A DNA stretch of 64,000 bases from Anaerobacillus alkalilacustris (GCF_001866005.1 NZ_MLQR01000001.1:188862-252861); one strand, 5' to 3'; positions 1 through 14,263 are shown, numbered from the stretch's first letter. A program made the numbers and translations. The notes: generated by a model from the letters alone, not told the origin.

Positions 1-105
1 ACGAATAGAGCGTAATCAAGTATGGTAAACAGGTGAAATCAGTATTAGGGTGCACGAATAGAGCGTAATCAAGTATGGTAAACAGGTGAAATCAGTATTA
101 GGGTA
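1..105. repeat. 53-bp direct tandem repeat, two copies, cut by window edge
   Basis: The segment at 1-53 is repeated at 54-105 with identical sequence except at the last bases. Each unit begins ACGAATAGAGCGTAATC and ends GTATTAGGG. A third, strongly degenerate copy may follow at 106-130. The array probably continues to the left of the window. There are no spacers, so it is not a CRISPR. It lies just past the 3' end of the NERD gene. Confidence 0.85.
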
Positions 106-129
106 CGTGAATTTGAGCCAAAGCGATAA

Positions 130-1035
130 CTAAATATAGTAAGAAGATCGTCCATGCCTCTTTAACTGAAGATTTCCGTTTAGTACTTTTTGCACATACT
201 TTTTAGAAACAACCCTACACCAATCGACCATTATTGTTGTTGTAATTGGCTGCGCTGGGAATAGTATCTTATATTCATCAACGCTTCGTAAAACAGCTTC
301 TTCAATCCCTTCTTTATTACCACAAAATTGACAGAGCAGAAAACCGTTTATGCTTTTATTAGAGTACATTTTTAAACACGATGGGCAAATCATGCCCTTT
401 TTGCATTGGTTTAAATTATATTTGGGTACTTTAGTAAATGGGGACTCTTTGAGATGGAATGATAAGAGTTTATCAGCTAACTTGTTGTGTGTGTCATTTA
501 ATTTAAGGTTAAAAGTTGTTATTTGTTTAATAAACCGCTTAAGTTGGGCTGGATAAACAATAGGTAGATTACATGGCGCATTATATAGGTGAAATTCTGG
601 GTTAATAAAAATTACATAGGCTTCAATAGAAGGATTGAAACCGACCTTATTAAGTAATCTCCGAAACAGTGATTCACACCTTTGTAATTGAACATGGGGG
701 TTTATAATTTCTGTTTTAGGGGTCAAATACCATCGGTCTCCTTCTATATAATAGTCACCTTCATAATTCTTTACTTCAAATAAATAAGTTTTGTCAGGAG
801 ATATTAATACCTTATCAACTTGAAAAGTAGTGTTATTAATTTCTAGGAGTAAATCATTAAGTATGAGCCAGTTTTCTCTTAAATGGTCTATTATGTTATC
901 GAAAGCTAACTCTCCTTCATACCCCTTTTCTAAATATGAATAATACAGTTTATCCTTTTCAAGTAAATTCAGCCGTAAATTCAATTGCCTAAATAGCAAC
1001 AATTCGTTACTTTCATTCCGGGTTTTAATAATCAT
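130..1035 (-). CDS. NERD-domain (nuclease-related) protein with C-terminal zinc ribbon
   Basis: A 301-aa protein. Residues about 35-145 match the NERD fold: GYEGELAFDN, then QVDKVLISPDKTYLFEVKNYEGDYY, carrying the D...E-V-K residues of a PD-(D/E)XK-like nuclease core. Near residue 220 a CPSC ... CQFC pair suggests a small zinc ribbon, and the C-terminal tail resembles a DNA-binding segment. NERD proteins are predicted DNA-processing enzymes of unknown cellular role. The start is supported by GAGAGG seven bases upstream. It is transcribed away from the ribosomal cluster and occupies the place where fusA/tuf usually lies in Bacillus, so it looks like an accessory insertion or a rearrangement boundary. 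Confidence 0.8.
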   Translation of the reverse strand: MIIKTRNESNELLLFRQLNLRLNLLEKDKLYYSYLEKGYEGELAFDNIIDHLRENWLILNDLLLEINNTTFQVDKVLISPDKTYLFEVKNYEGDYYIEGDRWYLTPKTEIINPHVQLQRCESLFRRLLNKVGFNPSIEAYVIFINPEFHLYNAPCNLPIVYPAQLKRFIKQITTFNLKLNDTHNKLADKLLSFHLKESPFTKVPKYNLNQCKKGMICPSCLKMYSNKSINGFLLCQFCGNKEGIEEAVLRSVDEYKILFPAQPITTTIMVDWCRVVSKKYVQKVLNGNLQLKRHGRSSYYI

Positions 1036-1247
1036 AAGTCACAACCTCTCCAATTAATAAATAATCATATTTTATATTTCCCTACCAATAAAAACAATTA
1101 AAATCTAGAATATCAACAAGTAATGATTATATTATAGAAGAAACACGGAAGCGCTTTAAATATTTAACTAATAACATAAACTAGAACAAACGAAACTGTT
1201 GGAAAAAATTCCATACTGTAACACTGTATAATTTTTTTCGACAACAC

Positions 1248-1276
1248 TTGCAATAGTAATAAGATGTATATATAAT
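1248..1276 (+). promoter_or_regulatory. Upstream S10 operon promoter (sigma-A type)
   Basis: TTGCAA at 1248-1253, a 17-bp spacer, and a perfect TATAAT at 1271-1276. It is the first of two tandem promoters ahead of rpsJ. Confidence 0.65.
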
Positions 1277-1310
1277 AATAAAAGTGCGACCGAGGAAATT
1301 AAATATATAC

Positions 1311-1339
1311 TTGATTTATTCATTTGAAATATGTATAAT
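1311..1339 (+). promoter_or_regulatory. Downstream S10 operon promoter (sigma-A type)
   Basis: TTGATT at 1311-1316, a 17-bp spacer and TATAAT at 1334-1339. It lies 63 bp after the first promoter and about 130 bp before rpsJ, leaving an untranslated leader. Confidence 0.7.
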
Positions 1340-1345
1340 ATATAA

Positions 1346-1781
<436 letters not shown>

Positions 1782-1849
1782 TAGTTTGACCAAGCAAAAA
1801 AACAAATGGCAAAAACAAATAAATTACTTAATATCAGGAGGTGTGACTC

Positions 1850-2479
1850 ATGACCAAAGGAATCTTAGGGAAAAAATTAGGAATGACTCAAGTTTTCACT
1901 GAAAAAGGCGACGTGGTACCAGTGACAGTTATCGAAGCTGCTCCAAACGTAGTTCTTCAAAAGAAAACAATTGAATCTGACGGATACGTATCAATTCAAT
2001 TAGGTTTTGATGATGTGAAAGCATCGCGAGTAACGAAACCAGCTAAAGGCCATGCCGCTAAGGCGAACGCTAATCCTAAGCGCTACATGAAAGAAATTCG
2101 TGGCACTGAATTTGATGCTTACGAAGTTGGTCAAGAAGTCAAAGTAGATACATTTAGCGAAGGAGACGTCGTTGACGTAACTGGAACTTCAAAAGGTAAA
2201 GGTTTTGCAGGTTCAATTAAGCGTCATAACCAATCACGTGGACCAATGGCTCACGGATCACGTTATCACCGTCGTCCTGGTTCGATGGGACCAGTTGCTC
2301 CAAACCGTGTTTTCAAAGGTAAATTATTACCTGGTCGTATGGGTGGAGAGCAAATCACAGTTCAAAACTTAGAAATCGTTAAAGTAGATACAGAGCGTAA
2401 CTTATTATTAGTAAAAGGTAATGTACCTGGAGCTAAAAAGAGTTATGTAACTATCAAGAGTGCTGTTAAAGCGAACTAA
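1850..2479 (+). CDS. rplC: Large ribosomal subunit protein uL3
   Basis: A 209-aa protein of family length. The [16 protein letters not shown] start and the central extension [20 protein letters not shown], which reaches toward the peptidyl transferase centre, are diagnostic. It is an early-assembly 50S protein. AGGAGG at 1837 precedes the ATG. Second gene of the S10 operon, 68 bp after rpsJ. Confidence 0.97.
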   Translation: MTKGILGKKLGMTQVFTEKGDVVPVTVIEAAPNVVLQKKTIESDGYVSIQLGFDDVKASRVTKPAKGHAAKANANPKRYMKEIRGTEFDAYEVGQEVKVDTFSEGDVVDVTGTSKGKGFAGSIKRHNQSRGPMAHGSRYHRRPGSMGPVAPNRVFKGKLLPGRMGGEQITVQNLEIVKVDTERNLLLVKGNVPGAKKSYVTIKSAVKAN

Positions 2480-2505
2480 TTGTTAATAGGAAAGGAGGAT
2501 GCCTC

Positions 2506-3129
2506 ATGCCGAAAGTTGCATTGTTTAACCAAAACGGAACGCAAGTTGGGGATATCGAATTAGCTGAAACAGTATTCGGTATTGAACCAAATGAAAGTGT
2601 ATTACATGATGCTGTTGTAATGCAGCAAGCTTCATTACGTCAAGGGACACATGATGTAAAAGGACGTTCAGAAGTTCGTGGTGGTGGACGTAAACCATGG
2701 CGTCAAAAAGGAACTGGTCGTGCAAGACAAGGTTCTATCAGATCACCTCAATGGGTTGGTGGTGGAGTAGTATTCGGACCAACACCTCGTAGCTACAGCT
2801 ACAAATTACCAAAGAAAGTACGTCGCTTAGCGATCAAATCAGCTTTATCTTCAAAAGTGGTAGCTGAAGAAATCGTAGTACTTGAAGGTTTAAATTTAGA
2901 AGCTCCAAAAACAAAAGAAATGGTTTCGATCTTAAGTGGTTTATCTGCTGATCGCAAAGCGTTAGTTGTTACAGCTGATTACAATGATAATGTTGCATTA
3001 TCAGCTAGAAACATCCCGGGAGTAACGTTTGTTACTGCTGAAGGAATTAACGTTCTTGATGTATTAAAGCATGACAAACTAGTTATTACTAAAGAAGCTG
3101 TTCAAAAGGTAGAGGAGGTGCTAGCGTAA
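2506..3129 (+). CDS. rplD: Large ribosomal subunit protein uL4
   Basis: A 207-aa protein. The central [20 protein letters not shown] loop lines the peptide exit tunnel and is the family hallmark. In Escherichia coli L4 autoregulates its operon. Bacillus lacks that exact leader, and no such element is evident here. It has a strong AAAGGAGG site and overlaps rplW by one base. Confidence 0.97.
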   Translation: MPKVALFNQNGTQVGDIELAETVFGIEPNESVLHDAVVMQQASLRQGTHDVKGRSEVRGGGRKPWRQKGTGRARQGSIRSPQWVGGGVVFGPTPRSYSYKLPKKVRRLAIKSALSSKVVAEEIVVLEGLNLEAPKTKEMVSILSGLSADRKALVVTADYNDNVALSARNIPGVTFVTAEGINVLDVLKHDKLVITKEAVQKVEEVLA

Positions 3130-3419
3130 TGGAAAACGCTCGTGACATCATTAAGCGCCCCGTAATCACAGAACGTTCAACTGACTTAATGTCAGAAAAG
3201 AAATATACATTTGAAGTAGATGTTCGTGCTAACAAAACTCAAGTTAAAGATGCTGTCGAAGAGATCTTTGGAGTGAAAGTTGCTAACGTAAATACGATGA
3301 ACTATAAAGGGAAGTTCAAAAGATTTGGACGTCATTCAGGTTATACACCTCGTCGTAAGAAGGCAATCGTTACGTTAACTGCTGATAGCAAAGAACTAGA
3401 ATTCTTTGAAGGTGTTTAA
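3129..3419 (+). CDS. rplW: Large ribosomal subunit protein uL23
   Basis: A 96-aa protein with the family motif [16 protein letters not shown] at the N-terminus and the [17 protein letters not shown] arm. It lies at the tunnel exit and docks trigger factor and SRP. Its ATG overlaps the rplD stop codon (TAATG), and the GAGGAGG site lies inside the rplD end, indicating translational coupling. Confidence 0.97.
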   Translation: MENARDIIKRPVITERSTDLMSEKKYTFEVDVRANKTQVKDAVEEIFGVKVANVNTMNYKGKFKRFGRHSGYTPRRKKAIVTLTADSKELEFFEGV

Positions 3420-3445
3420 GTTTTAAGTGAAGGAGGGAAATAACA

Positions 3446-4276
3446 ATGCCGATTAAAAAGTATAAACCGACCTCAGCTGGTCGTCGTGGTATGTCTGTTT
3501 TAGACTTCCAAGATATCACAACTGACAAGCCGGAAAAATCATTACTTGCGCCAATTCATAAAAAAGGCGGACGTAATAACCAAGGTAAGTTGACAGTGCG
3601 TCATCAAGGTGGCGGACACAAACGTCAATACCGTGTAATCGATTTTAAACGTAACAAAGATGGAATTCCAGGACGCGTTGCTACGATTGAGTATGATCCA
3701 AACCGTACTGCTAACATTGCATTAATTAACTATGCTGATGGAGAAAAACGTTACATTCTTGCACCAAAAGGACTTCAAGTTGGTATGGAAGTAATGAATG
3801 GGCCAAAAGCGGATATTAAAGTAGGTAATTCACTACCGCTTATTAACATTCCAGTAGGTACTGTTATCCATAACATTGAGTTAAAACCAGGTAAAGGTGG
3901 ACAATTAGTTCGCTCTGCTGGAACAGAAGCTCAATTACTAGGTAAAGAAGGACAATATGTACTTGTGCGTCTAAACTCAGGCGAAACTCGTATGATCCTT
4001 TCTGAGTGCCGTGCTACAATCGGTCAAGTAGGTAACTTAGAACACGAACTTGTGAACATTGGTAAAGCCGGTCGTTCTCGTTGGTTAGGTAAAAGACCTA
4101 CTGTTCGTGGATCTGTAATGAACCCTAACGATCACCCGCACGGTGGTGGTGAAGGACGTTCGCCAATCGGACGCAAATCACCAATGTCTCCATGGGGCAA
4201 ACCAACTCTTGGTTACAAAACTCGTAAGAAAAACAAACATTCTGACAAGTACATCGTACGTCGTCGTAAAAAATAA
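3446..4276 (+). CDS. rplB: Large ribosomal subunit protein uL2
   Basis: A 276-aa full-length uL2. The C-terminal [25 protein letters not shown] region contains the invariant histidine loop needed for subunit association and peptidyl transfer. The N-terminal YKPTSAGRR is also typical. AAGGAGGG precedes the ATG. Confidence 0.97.
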   Translation: MPIKKYKPTSAGRRGMSVLDFQDITTDKPEKSLLAPIHKKGGRNNQGKLTVRHQGGGHKRQYRVIDFKRNKDGIPGRVATIEYDPNRTANIALINYADGEKRYILAPKGLQVGMEVMNGPKADIKVGNSLPLINIPVGTVIHNIELKPGKGGQLVRSAGTEAQLLGKEGQYVLVRLNSGETRMILSECRATIGQVGNLEHELVNIGKAGRSRWLGKRPTVRGSVMNPNDHPHGGGEGRSPIGRKSPMSPWGKPTLGYKTRKKNKHSDKYIVRRRKK

Positions 4277-4333
4277 CGGGATTGCACTACGGTTCATAGG
4301 AACCGTAGCACAATCGCGAAGGGAGGTATACTC

Positions 4334-4612
4334 ATGGGTCGTAGCTTAAAAAAGGGACCTTTTGTTGATGATCACTTGATTAAAAAAGTTGTTGAAATGA
4401 ACGAAAAAGACGATAAAAAGGTAATTAAATCTTGGTCACGTCGTTCAACAATCTTCCCAGAATTTATTGGTCACACAATTGCGGTATATGATGGACGCAA
4501 GCATGTACCAGTATACATTTCTGAAGATATGGTCGGTCATAAGTTAGGTGAATTTGCACCAACAAGAACTTATAAAGGCCATGCTGCAGATGATAAGAAA
4601 ACAAGACGTTAA
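4334..4612 (+). CDS. rpsS: Small ribosomal subunit protein uS19
   Basis: A 92-aa protein beginning [15 protein letters not shown], with [20 protein letters not shown] in the middle. It sits in the 30S head next to uS13. The 57-bp gap from rplB contains an inverted repeat (ACTACGGTTC ... GAACCGTAG) just before the ribosome binding site, which may be an RNA processing or stability hairpin. Confidence 0.97.
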   Translation: MGRSLKKGPFVDDHLIKKVVEMNEKDDKKVIKSWSRRSTIFPEFIGHTIAVYDGRKHVPVYISEDMVGHKLGEFAPTRTYKGHAADDKKTRR

Positions 4613-4632
4613 TTCGAGAGGAGGTTCTCTAT

Positions 4633-4974
4633 ATGCAAGCGAAAGCAGTTGCTAAACAAGTGCGTATTGCTCCTCGTAAAGTTCGTCTAGTTATAGACTT
4701 AATTCGGGGCAAGCAAGTTGGTGAAGCTATAGCGATTTTACGTCATACACCTAAAGCGGCTTCTCCAGTAGTGGAAAAAGTATTAAACTCTGCGATTGCA
4801 AATGCAGAACATAACTATGAAATGGACGTAAACAATCTAGTTATTAGTGAAGCATTTGTTGATGAGGGAGTTACATTAAAAAGATTCCGTCCTCGTGCTA
4901 TGGGACGTGCAAGCAGAATAAACAAACGTAGTAGTCATATTACTATCGTTGTTTCAGAAAAGAAGGAGGGATAA
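4633..4974 (+). CDS. rplV: Large ribosomal subunit protein uL22
   Basis: A 113-aa protein starting [20 protein letters not shown]. The C-terminal beta hairpin [20 protein letters not shown] lines the exit tunnel, where macrolide-resistance changes occur in other species. GAGAGGAGG precedes the ATG. Confidence 0.97.
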   Translation: MQAKAVAKQVRIAPRKVRLVIDLIRGKQVGEAIAILRHTPKAASPVVEKVLNSAIANAEHNYEMDVNNLVISEAFVDEGVTLKRFRPRAMGRASRINKRSSHITIVVSEKKEG

Positions 4975-4977
4975 AGC

Positions 4978-6267
<1,290 letters not shown>

Positions 6268-6287
6268 TTTGAAAGGAGGTTTGCGCA

Positions 6288-6551
6288 ATGACTGAGCGTA
6301 ACCAACGTAAGGAATATACTGGTAAAGTTGTATCAGATAAAATGGATAAAACAATTACAGTAGTAGTAGAAACTTACAAAACTGATAAGTTGTACGGCAA
6401 ACGTGTTAAGTATTCAAAAAAATATAAAGCTCATGATGAAAATAACTCTGCAAAAATCGGTGATATCGTAAAAATTATGGAAACTCGCCCATTATCAAAG
6501 GATAAGCGTTTCCGATTAGTTGAAATCGTTGAAGAAGCAGTAATCATTTAA
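6288..6551 (+). CDS. rpsQ: Small ribosomal subunit protein uS17
   Basis: An 87-aa OB-fold protein with the conserved [17 protein letters not shown] and the C-terminal [18 protein letters not shown]. It is a primary 16S-binding protein. GAAAGGAGG lies just ahead of the ATG. Confidence 0.97.
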   Translation: MTERNQRKEYTGKVVSDKMDKTITVVVETYKTDKLYGKRVKYSKKYKAHDENNSAKIGDIVKIMETRPLSKDKRFRLVEIVEEAVII

Positions 6552-6594
6552 TTAAAATAGATCTTGTATTGGTTCCGAAGGGAGGTAAGATCGT

Positions 6595-6963
6595 ATGATT
6601 CAACAAGAAAGTCGTTTAAAAGTTGCTGATAACTCAGGTGCACGTGAAGTGCTTTGTATTAAAGTTTTAGGTGGTTCTGGACGTAAAACTGCTAATATTG
6701 GTGATGTAATCGTTTGTTCGGTGAAACAAGCAACACCAGGTGGCGTTGTCAAGAAAGGTGACGTTGTTAAAGCTGTTATCGTTCGTACTAAAACAGGTGC
6801 TCGTCGTAATGATGGTTCATACATTAAATTTGACGAGAATGCTGCAGTAATTATTAAAGAAGATAAGAGCCCTCGTGGAACTCGTATTTTCGGACCTGTT
6901 GCACGTGAACTTCGTGAAAAACAATTCATGAAGATAGTATCACTTGCTCCAGAAGTTCTTTAA
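6595..6963 (+). CDS. rplN: Large ribosomal subunit protein uL14
   Basis: A 122-aa protein beginning [19 protein letters not shown] and ending with the canonical [16 protein letters not shown]. It forms part of intersubunit bridges and the site bound by silencing factor RsfS. First gene of the spc-type part of the cluster. Confidence 0.97.
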   Translation: MIQQESRLKVADNSGAREVLCIKVLGGSGRKTANIGDVIVCSVKQATPGGVVKKGDVVKAVIVRTKTGARRNDGSYIKFDENAAVIIKEDKSPRGTRIFGPVARELREKQFMKIVSLAPEVL

Positions 6964-7068
6964 TAACAATTATAAAAAAAGCAAGAAGTTCGAGAAAGAA
7001 ATTTTACGCTTATTTTGATAATTGATGAACGGATTAATTTAGAAAATGCCTTTTAAGGAGGTGCGATT

Positions 7069-7395
7069 ATGTCAACACCTAGAATGCATGTAAAAAAAGG
7101 TGACACTGTCAAAGTGATCTCTGGTAAAGATAAAGGTAAGCAAGGCGTTATTTTAGAAGCATACCCAAGCAAAGGACGTGTGCTTGTAGAGGGAATTAAC
7201 ATGGTAAAGAAACATGCTAAACCATCACAAGCAAACCCACAAGGTGGTATCATCAATATGGAAGCGCCGATTGCTTCGTCAAACGTTATGCCTATCGATC
7301 CAAAAACAGGTGAGCCTACACGTGTAGGATATAAAGTTGAGAACGGTAAAAAAGTACGTATTGCAAAGAAATCTGGCGAAGTTCTAGATAAGTAG
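7069..7395 (+). CDS. rplX: Large ribosomal subunit protein uL24
   Basis: A 108-aa KOW-domain protein ([17 protein letters not shown]), an assembly initiator of the 50S. I take the ATG at 7069 because AAGGAGG lies seven bases upstream. Many Bacillus homologues begin five residues later, at MHVKKG (7084). The 105-bp gap after rplN holds no obvious element. Confidence 0.95.
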   Translation: MSTPRMHVKKGDTVKVISGKDKGKQGVILEAYPSKGRVLVEGINMVKKHAKPSQANPQGGIINMEAPIASSNVMPIDPKTGEPTRVGYKVENGKKVRIAKKSGEVLDK

Positions 7396-7420
7396 TCAGG
7401 TCTGAAAGGAGGTCAATCAC

Positions 7421-7960
7421 ATGAATCGTTTAAAAGAGAAGTACCAAAACGAAATCGTCCCTGCTCTTGTTGATAAATTTAACTATAGTTCAGTAATGGC
7501 TGTACCTAAAGTTGAAAAGATCGTTATCAATATGGGTGTTGGTGACGCAGTTTCTAACGCAAAAGCTTTAGATAAAGCTGTTGAAGAATTAACTCAAATT
7601 ACAGGTCAAAAGCCACTTATCACAAAAGCAAAAAAATCAATCGCTGGTTTCAAGCTTCGTGAAGGTATGCCAATTGGTGCGAAGGTAACTCTTCGTGGCG
7701 AGCGCATGTATGAGTTTTTAGATAAATTAGTTTCAGTTTCCTTACCACGTGTACGTGACTTCCGTGGGATTTCAAAGAAAGCATTTGACGGACGTGGAAA
7801 CTACACTTTAGGAGTTAAAGAACAATTAATCTTCCCAGAAATCGATTACGATAAAGTTGATAGAGTTCGCGGTATGGACATCGTAGTAGTAACTACTGCT
7901 AATACGGATGAAGAAGCTCGTGAATTACTAACTCAAATGGGAATGCCATTTCAAAAATAG
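7421..7960 (+). CDS. rplE: Large ribosomal subunit protein uL5
   Basis: A 179-aa protein with the 5S-rRNA-binding fold. [17 protein letters not shown] at the start, [16 protein letters not shown] and the P-site loop near [17 protein letters not shown] are conserved. AAAGGAGG precedes the ATG. Confidence 0.97.
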   Translation: MNRLKEKYQNEIVPALVDKFNYSSVMAVPKVEKIVINMGVGDAVSNAKALDKAVEELTQITGQKPLITKAKKSIAGFKLREGMPIGAKVTLRGERMYEFLDKLVSVSLPRVRDFRGISKKAFDGRGNYTLGVKEQLIFPEIDYDKVDRVRGMDIVVVTTANTDEEARELLTQMGMPFQK

Positions 7961-7967
7961 TCGGTAA

Positions 7968-8177
<210 letters not shown>

Positions 8178-8205
8178 TTTCCAAGTACGGAAGGAGGTAA
8201 AACAG

Positions 8206-8604
8206 ATGGTCATGACAGATCCTATTGCAGATATGCTTACTAGAATTCGTAATGCAAACACTGTTCGTCACGAAAAATTAGAGCTACCTGCATCAAAAGT
8301 TAAAAAAGAAGTCGCTGAAATCCTTAAGCGTGAAGGTTTTGTTCGCGATGTTGAATATATTGAAGATAACAAACAAGGTATCATTCGCATCTTTTTAAAG
8401 TATGGTGCGAATAACGAGCGTGTAATTTCCGGACTAAAGCGCATTAGTAAGCCTGGTTTGCGTGTATACGCTAAAGCTACTGAAGTACCTCGTGTTCTTG
8501 GTGGTTTAGGAATTGCGATCGTATCTACTTCTAACGGAATTCTTACTGACAAAGAAGCACGTCAACAGCAAATCGGCGGAGAAATTTTAGCATACGTTTG
8601 GTAA
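8206..8604 (+). CDS. rpsH: Small ribosomal subunit protein uS8
   Basis: A 132-aa protein, [18 protein letters not shown], with the conserved C-terminal [20 protein letters not shown]. It binds helix 21 of 16S rRNA and in enterobacteria represses the spc operon. No matching mRNA mimic is recognised here. Confidence 0.97.
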   Translation: MVMTDPIADMLTRIRNANTVRHEKLELPASKVKKEVAEILKREGFVRDVEYIEDNKQGIIRIFLKYGANNERVISGLKRISKPGLRVYAKATEVPRVLGGLGIAIVSTSNGILTDKEARQQQIGGEILAYVW

Positions 8605-8634
8605 GAATATAGAAAAGAAACGGAGGTGTATCGA

Positions 8635-9171
8635 ATGTCTCGTATTGGTAATAAGCCAGTTGAAATTCCTGCTGGTGTAACTGTTACGTTAAATAATAAT
8701 ACTATTACTATAAAAGGACCTAAAGGAGAACTTACTAGAGAAGTTCATCCTGACATGACTGTAAAGGTGGAAGAAAATACTCTTACAGTAGAGCGTCCTT
8801 CTGATAATAAATTACATCGTTCTTTACACGGTACTACTCGTAGTATCATCAGTAACATGATCGAAGGTGTAACGAAAGGTTATGAAAGAAAATTAGAACT
8901 TATCGGTGTCGGTTACCGTGCGTCTAAACAAGGACAAAAATTAGTTCTTAATGTTGGTTATTCACACCCAGTGGAAATCACTCCTGAGGAAGGCCTTGAA
9001 GTTGAAGTTCCTTCAAACACAAAGGTTATCGTTAAAGGAATCGACAAAGAGCGTGTAGGTGCTCTTGCATCAAATATCCGTGCTGTACGTTTACCTGAGC
9101 CATATAAAGGAAAAGGTATTCGTTATGAAGGTGAATTTGTTCGTCGTAAAGAAGGTAAGACTGGTAAGTAA
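8635..9171 (+). CDS. rplF: Large ribosomal subunit protein uL6
   Basis: A 178-aa protein beginning [15 protein letters not shown], with two repeated domains and the signature [22 protein letters not shown] at the end. The start is fixed by CGGAGG eight bases upstream of the ATG. An in-frame ATG three codons earlier overlaps that site and is rejected. Confidence 0.97.
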   Translation: MSRIGNKPVEIPAGVTVTLNNNTITIKGPKGELTREVHPDMTVKVEENTLTVERPSDNKLHRSLHGTTRSIISNMIEGVTKGYERKLELIGVGYRASKQGQKLVLNVGYSHPVEITPEEGLEVEVPSNTKVIVKGIDKERVGALASNIRAVRLPEPYKGKGIRYEGEFVRRKEGKTGK

Positions 9172-9202
9172 ATAGTAAGATAACGGAAAGGACTGACGTT
9201 CA

Positions 9203-9565
9203 ATGATTACGAAGCCAAGCAAAAATCTGGCACGTAAGAAGAGACATGCACATGTTCGTCGTACAATTACAGGAACTGCTGAACGTCCTCGTTTAAATGT
9301 ATTCCGTTCTTCTAAGCATATCTATGCACAATTGATTGATGATGTTGCAGGTGTAACTGTAGCTAGTGCAAACAGCTTAGACAAAGAACTTAATCTTGAA
9401 AACGGCGGAAATGTTGAAGCGGCTAAAAAAGTTGGCGAGCTTGTAGCTAAACGTGCTATTGAAAAAGGTTATAAAACAATTGTATTCGATCGTGGTGGTT
9501 ACTTATACCATGGACGTGTTAAAGAATTAGCAGACGCAGCCAGAGAAGCTGGATTGCAATTCTAA
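9203..9565 (+). CDS. rplR: Large ribosomal subunit protein uL18
   Basis: A 120-aa 5S-rRNA-binding protein. [20 protein letters not shown] and [21 protein letters not shown] are the family signatures. A GGAAAGGA site precedes the ATG. Confidence 0.97.
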   Translation: MITKPSKNLARKKRHAHVRRTITGTAERPRLNVFRSSKHIYAQLIDDVAGVTVASANSLDKELNLENGGNVEAAKKVGELVAKRAIEKGYKTIVFDRGGYLYHGRVKELADAAREAGLQF

Positions 9566-9585
9566 AGAACAAAGGAGGGAAAATA

Positions 9586-10083
9586 ATGCGCATTGACCCA
9601 AATACTTTGGAGCTAGAAGAAAAAGTAGTAGCGGTCAACCGTGTAGCAAAGGTTGTTAAAGGTGGACGTCGTTTCCGCTTTGCTGCATTGGTTGTTGTTG
9701 GAGATAAAAACGGTCATGTTGGCTTTGGAATGGGTAAAGCACAAGAAGTACCGGAAGCAATTCGTAAAGCAATTGAAGATGCAAAGAAAAACTTAGTAAC
9801 TGTGCCGATCGTTGGTACAACAATTCCACATCAAATCATTGGTCACTTTGGTGCGGGTAATGTATTATTAAAACCTGCTAGTGAAGGTACTGGAGTTATC
9901 GCTGGTGGCCCAGTTCGTGCGGTACTTGAACTTGCTGGTGTAGGTGACATCTTATCAAAGTCTTTAGGTTCGAACAACCCAATCAACATGGTTCGTGCTA
10001 CAGTAACTGGACTTAAAAACTTAAAACGTGCTGAAGATGTTGCAAAATTACGCGGAAAATCCGTAGAAGAACTATTAGGTTAG
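9586..10083 (+). CDS. rpsE: Small ribosomal subunit protein uS5
   Basis: A 165-aa protein with the double-stranded-RNA-binding-like region [20 protein letters not shown] and the C-terminal domain [16 protein letters not shown]. It contributes to decoding fidelity and mRNA unwinding. AAAGGAGGG lies ahead of the ATG. Confidence 0.97.
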   Translation: MRIDPNTLELEEKVVAVNRVAKVVKGGRRFRFAALVVVGDKNGHVGFGMGKAQEVPEAIRKAIEDAKKNLVTVPIVGTTIPHQIIGHFGAGNVLLKPASEGTGVIAGGPVRAVLELAGVGDILSKSLGSNNPINMVRATVTGLKNLKRAEDVAKLRGKSVEELLG

Positions 10084-10095
10084 GAGGGAACGTAA

Positions 10096-10284
10096 ATGGC
10101 TAAGAAATTAGAAATTACCCTCACTAGAAGCTTAATTGGTCGCCCTGAGGATCAACGTGTAACTGTAAACACATTAGGTTTACGTAAAATGCATCAAACA
10201 GTAGTACAAGAAGATAATGTTGCTATTCGTGGTATGGTTAACAAAGTATCTCATTTACTAACTGTTAAAGAAATAGAAGCTTAA
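10096..10284 (+). CDS. rpmD: Large ribosomal subunit protein uL30
   Basis: A 62-aa protein, [20 protein letters not shown], of standard length. It begins 12 bp after rpsE with a TTAGGAGG site that includes the rpsE stop codon. Confidence 0.96.
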   Translation: MAKKLEITLTRSLIGRPEDQRVTVNTLGLRKMHQTVVQEDNVAIRGMVNKVSHLLTVKEIEA

Positions 10285-10310
10285 AATTTATAGATTGAGG
10301 AGGTGCTAAG

Positions 10311-10751
10311 ATGAAACTTCACGAACTGAAGCCTGCTGAAGGTTCACGTAAAGAACGTAATCGTGTAGGACGCGGTATTGGTTCTGGTAACGGAAAAACA
10401 GCTGGACGTGGACATAAAGGTCAAAATTCACGTTCTGGTGGTGGAGTACGCCCAGGTTTTGAGGGTGGTCAAAACCCGTTATATCGTCGTCTTCCTAAAC
10501 GTGGATTTACGAACCCAACACGAAAAGAATATGCGATTCTTAACCTTGATCAGTTAAATCGTTTCGAAGATGGTACAGAAGTAACTCCTGAGTTACTACT
10601 TGAAACAGGTACGGTAAGTAATGCAAAGGACGGAATTAAGATCCTCGGAAACGGTAAGCTTGAAGTTAAGCTTACAGTAAAGGCTAACAAATTCTCTGCT
10701 TCTGCAGTAGAGGCAATTGAAGCTGCTGGCGGAAAAACTGAGGTGATTTAA
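10311..10751 (+). CDS. rplO: Large ribosomal subunit protein uL15
   Basis: A 146-aa protein with the glycine-rich N-terminal arm [20 protein letters not shown] that threads into 23S rRNA. It overlaps secY by one base (TAATG), the usual coupling of spc operon and translocase. Confidence 0.97.
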   Translation: MKLHELKPAEGSRKERNRVGRGIGSGNGKTAGRGHKGQNSRSGGGVRPGFEGGQNPLYRRLPKRGFTNPTRKEYAILNLDQLNRFEDGTEVTPELLLETGTVSNAKDGIKILGNGKLEVKLTVKANKFSASAVEAIEAAGGKTEVI

Positions 10752-12043
10752 TGTTTCAGACGGTCTCCAATATACTACGCGTGGGTGATTTGCGACGTAA
10801 AGTCTTTTTCACCCTGCTAATGCTCATTGTATTTAGGATTGGTGCTTTTATTCCTGTTCCTGGAGCAAACGCTGAAGTGCTTCAGTTTCAAGATCAAATG
10901 AATGCATTTGGTTTCCTAAATACCTTTGGTGGAGGTGCCCTAGAAAACTTTTCGGTTTTCGCAATGGGGATTATGCCTTACATTACTGCATCTATTATCG
11001 TTCAATTACTACAAATGGATGTTGTACCAAAGTTTGCTGAATGGGCAAAACAAGGAGAGGCGGGCAGACGTAAATTAGCTCAGTTTACCCGTTATGGAAC
11101 AATCGTACTAGGTTTCATACAAGCGATTGGAATGTCGGTTGGTTTTAATCGACTCGTTCCAGGCTTAATTCCTAATCCTAGTTTTGGAAAATATATAATA
11201 ATTGCATTAGTATTGACTGCAGGTACAGCCTTTCTAATGTGGTTAGGTGAACAAATTACCGCTAAAGGTGTAGGAAATGGTATATCTATCCTAATCTTTG
11301 GAGGGATCGCCGCAGGAATTCCTAATGCCGCAAATCAAGTTTATGCAACAAGAATTCAGAATGCTGGTGAACAGTTATTCTTAAATATAGTAGTAGTTTT
11401 ATTACTGTTACTAATACTTCTTTCTATTGTTGTTGGAGTTATCTTTGTACAACAGGCATTAAGAAAAATTCCAGTACAATATGCTAAGCGATTAGTTGCT
11501 GGAAAACCACAAGGTGGCGGCTCAACACATTTGCCATTAAAAGTGAATGCAGCAGGGGTAATTCCTGTCATTTTTGCAATGTCATTGTTTATATTTCCAC
11601 CAACTATAGCTGGATTTATAGGTGATGATAATACTGTAGCTAGATGGATTACTACTTATTTTGATTTCTCAAACCCATATGGAATGGTTGTTTACGCGGC
11701 CTTAATTATTGGGTTTACGTATTTTTATACGTTTATTCAAGTTAATCCAGAGCAAATGGCAGAAAACCTTAAAAAGCAAGGTGGCTATGTCCCTGGTATT
11801 CGTCCCGGTAAAACAACACAAGTTTACTTAACTAGAATTTTATACCGTTTAACATTTGTTGGCGCAATATACCTAGCGGCAATTTCTATTATCCCAGTGT
11901 TTTTTACAACAGGTCTTAACTTACCATCATCTGTTCAAATTGGCGGAACTGGTTTGTTAATTGTTGTTGGTGTAGCTCTGGATACGATGAAGCAAATTGA
12001 AGGTCAACTTATTAAACGACATTATAAAGGGTTTATTAAGTAA
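10751..12043 (+). CDS. secY: Preprotein translocase channel subunit SecY
   Basis: A 430-aa polytopic membrane protein with ten predicted helices, the pore of the Sec translocon. GIMPYITASIIVQLLQM and the cytosolic loop RKIPVQYAKRLVAGKPQGGGSTHLPLK are signature regions. The plug follows the first helix. It is translationally coupled to rplO. Confidence 0.97.
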   Translation: MFQTVSNILRVGDLRRKVFFTLLMLIVFRIGAFIPVPGANAEVLQFQDQMNAFGFLNTFGGGALENFSVFAMGIMPYITASIIVQLLQMDVVPKFAEWAKQGEAGRRKLAQFTRYGTIVLGFIQAIGMSVGFNRLVPGLIPNPSFGKYIIIALVLTAGTAFLMWLGEQITAKGVGNGISILIFGGIAAGIPNAANQVYATRIQNAGEQLFLNIVVVLLLLLILLSIVVGVIFVQQALRKIPVQYAKRLVAGKPQGGGSTHLPLKVNAAGVIPVIFAMSLFIFPPTIAGFIGDDNTVARWITTYFDFSNPYGMVVYAALIIGFTYFYTFIQVNPEQMAENLKKQGGYVPGIRPGKTTQVYLTRILYRLTFVGAIYLAAISIIPVFFTTGLNLPSSVQIGGTGLLIVVGVALDTMKQIEGQLIKRHYKGFIK

Positions 12044-12046
12044 TAA

Positions 12047-13503
<1,457 letters not shown>

Positions 13504-13519
13504 GTGATGGTGATTAATT

Positions 13520-13825
13520 ATGATGGATCCTGATTCGAACCCTCACGTCGGACAAATGGTGAGGATAATGAAAGGCAGAGATGCTGGTGGAGTAGCATGT
13601 ATCATTCAAATAGAGGATTCGCGTTTTGTGTATATCGCTGATGGTGATAAACGAAAGGTAGATCGCTCTAAGAAGAAAAATGTGAATCACTTACATTTGT
13701 TTGACTTTATTTCTCCAGAAGTGAAAAATAGTATTGAACAAACTGGACGTGTAACCAATGCGAAGTTGCGTTTTGCAATTTCCACTTTTATGAACGATTA
13801 TAATTTCCTGATGGAAGGAGAGTAA
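13520..13825 (+). CDS. KOW-domain RNA-binding protein, YbzG/L14E-like
   Basis: A 101-aa protein. Residues 10-45 ([33 protein letters not shown]) form a KOW motif like that of eukaryotic/archaeal L14e. The tail has no recognised domain. A small KOW protein between map and infA is conserved in many Bacilli (ybzG in B. subtilis). Its function is unknown, perhaps in ribosome assembly or translation given its place. Confidence 0.75.
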   Translation: MMDPDSNPHVGQMVRIMKGRDAGGVACIIQIEDSRFVYIADGDKRKVDRSKKKNVNHLHLFDFISPEVKNSIEQTGRVTNAKLRFAISTFMNDYNFLMEGE

Positions 13826-13829
13826 ATTC

Positions 13830-14048
13830 ATGGCCAAAGAAGATGTAATCGAGGTAGAAGGTACGGTAATTGAGCCGCTACCAAATGCCATGTTCCGAGT
13901 AGAGCTTGAAAATGGACATAAAATATTAGCTCATGTTTCAGGTAAAATTCGTATGCATTTTATTCGTATATTACCAGGAGACAAAGTAACTGTTGAATTG
14001 TCACCGTATGACTTAACACGTGGGCGTATCACGTATCGATTCAAATAA
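13830..14048 (+). CDS. infA: Translation initiation factor IF-1
   Basis: A 72-aa OB-fold protein, [19 protein letters not shown], with [19 protein letters not shown]. It occupies the A site of the 30S during initiation. It is separated from the KOW gene by four bases, with AAGGAG inside that gene's end. Confidence 0.97.
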   Translation: MAKEDVIEVEGTVIEPLPNAMFRVELENGHKILAHVSGKIRMHFIRILPGDKVTVELSPYDLTRGRITYRFK

Positions 14049-14065
14049 ATAAAGAGCATGTTTAA

Positions 14066-14263
<198 letters not shown>

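Noticed and set aside
1-105. CRISPR array
   Set aside because: The units are contiguous with no spacers and there are no cas genes.
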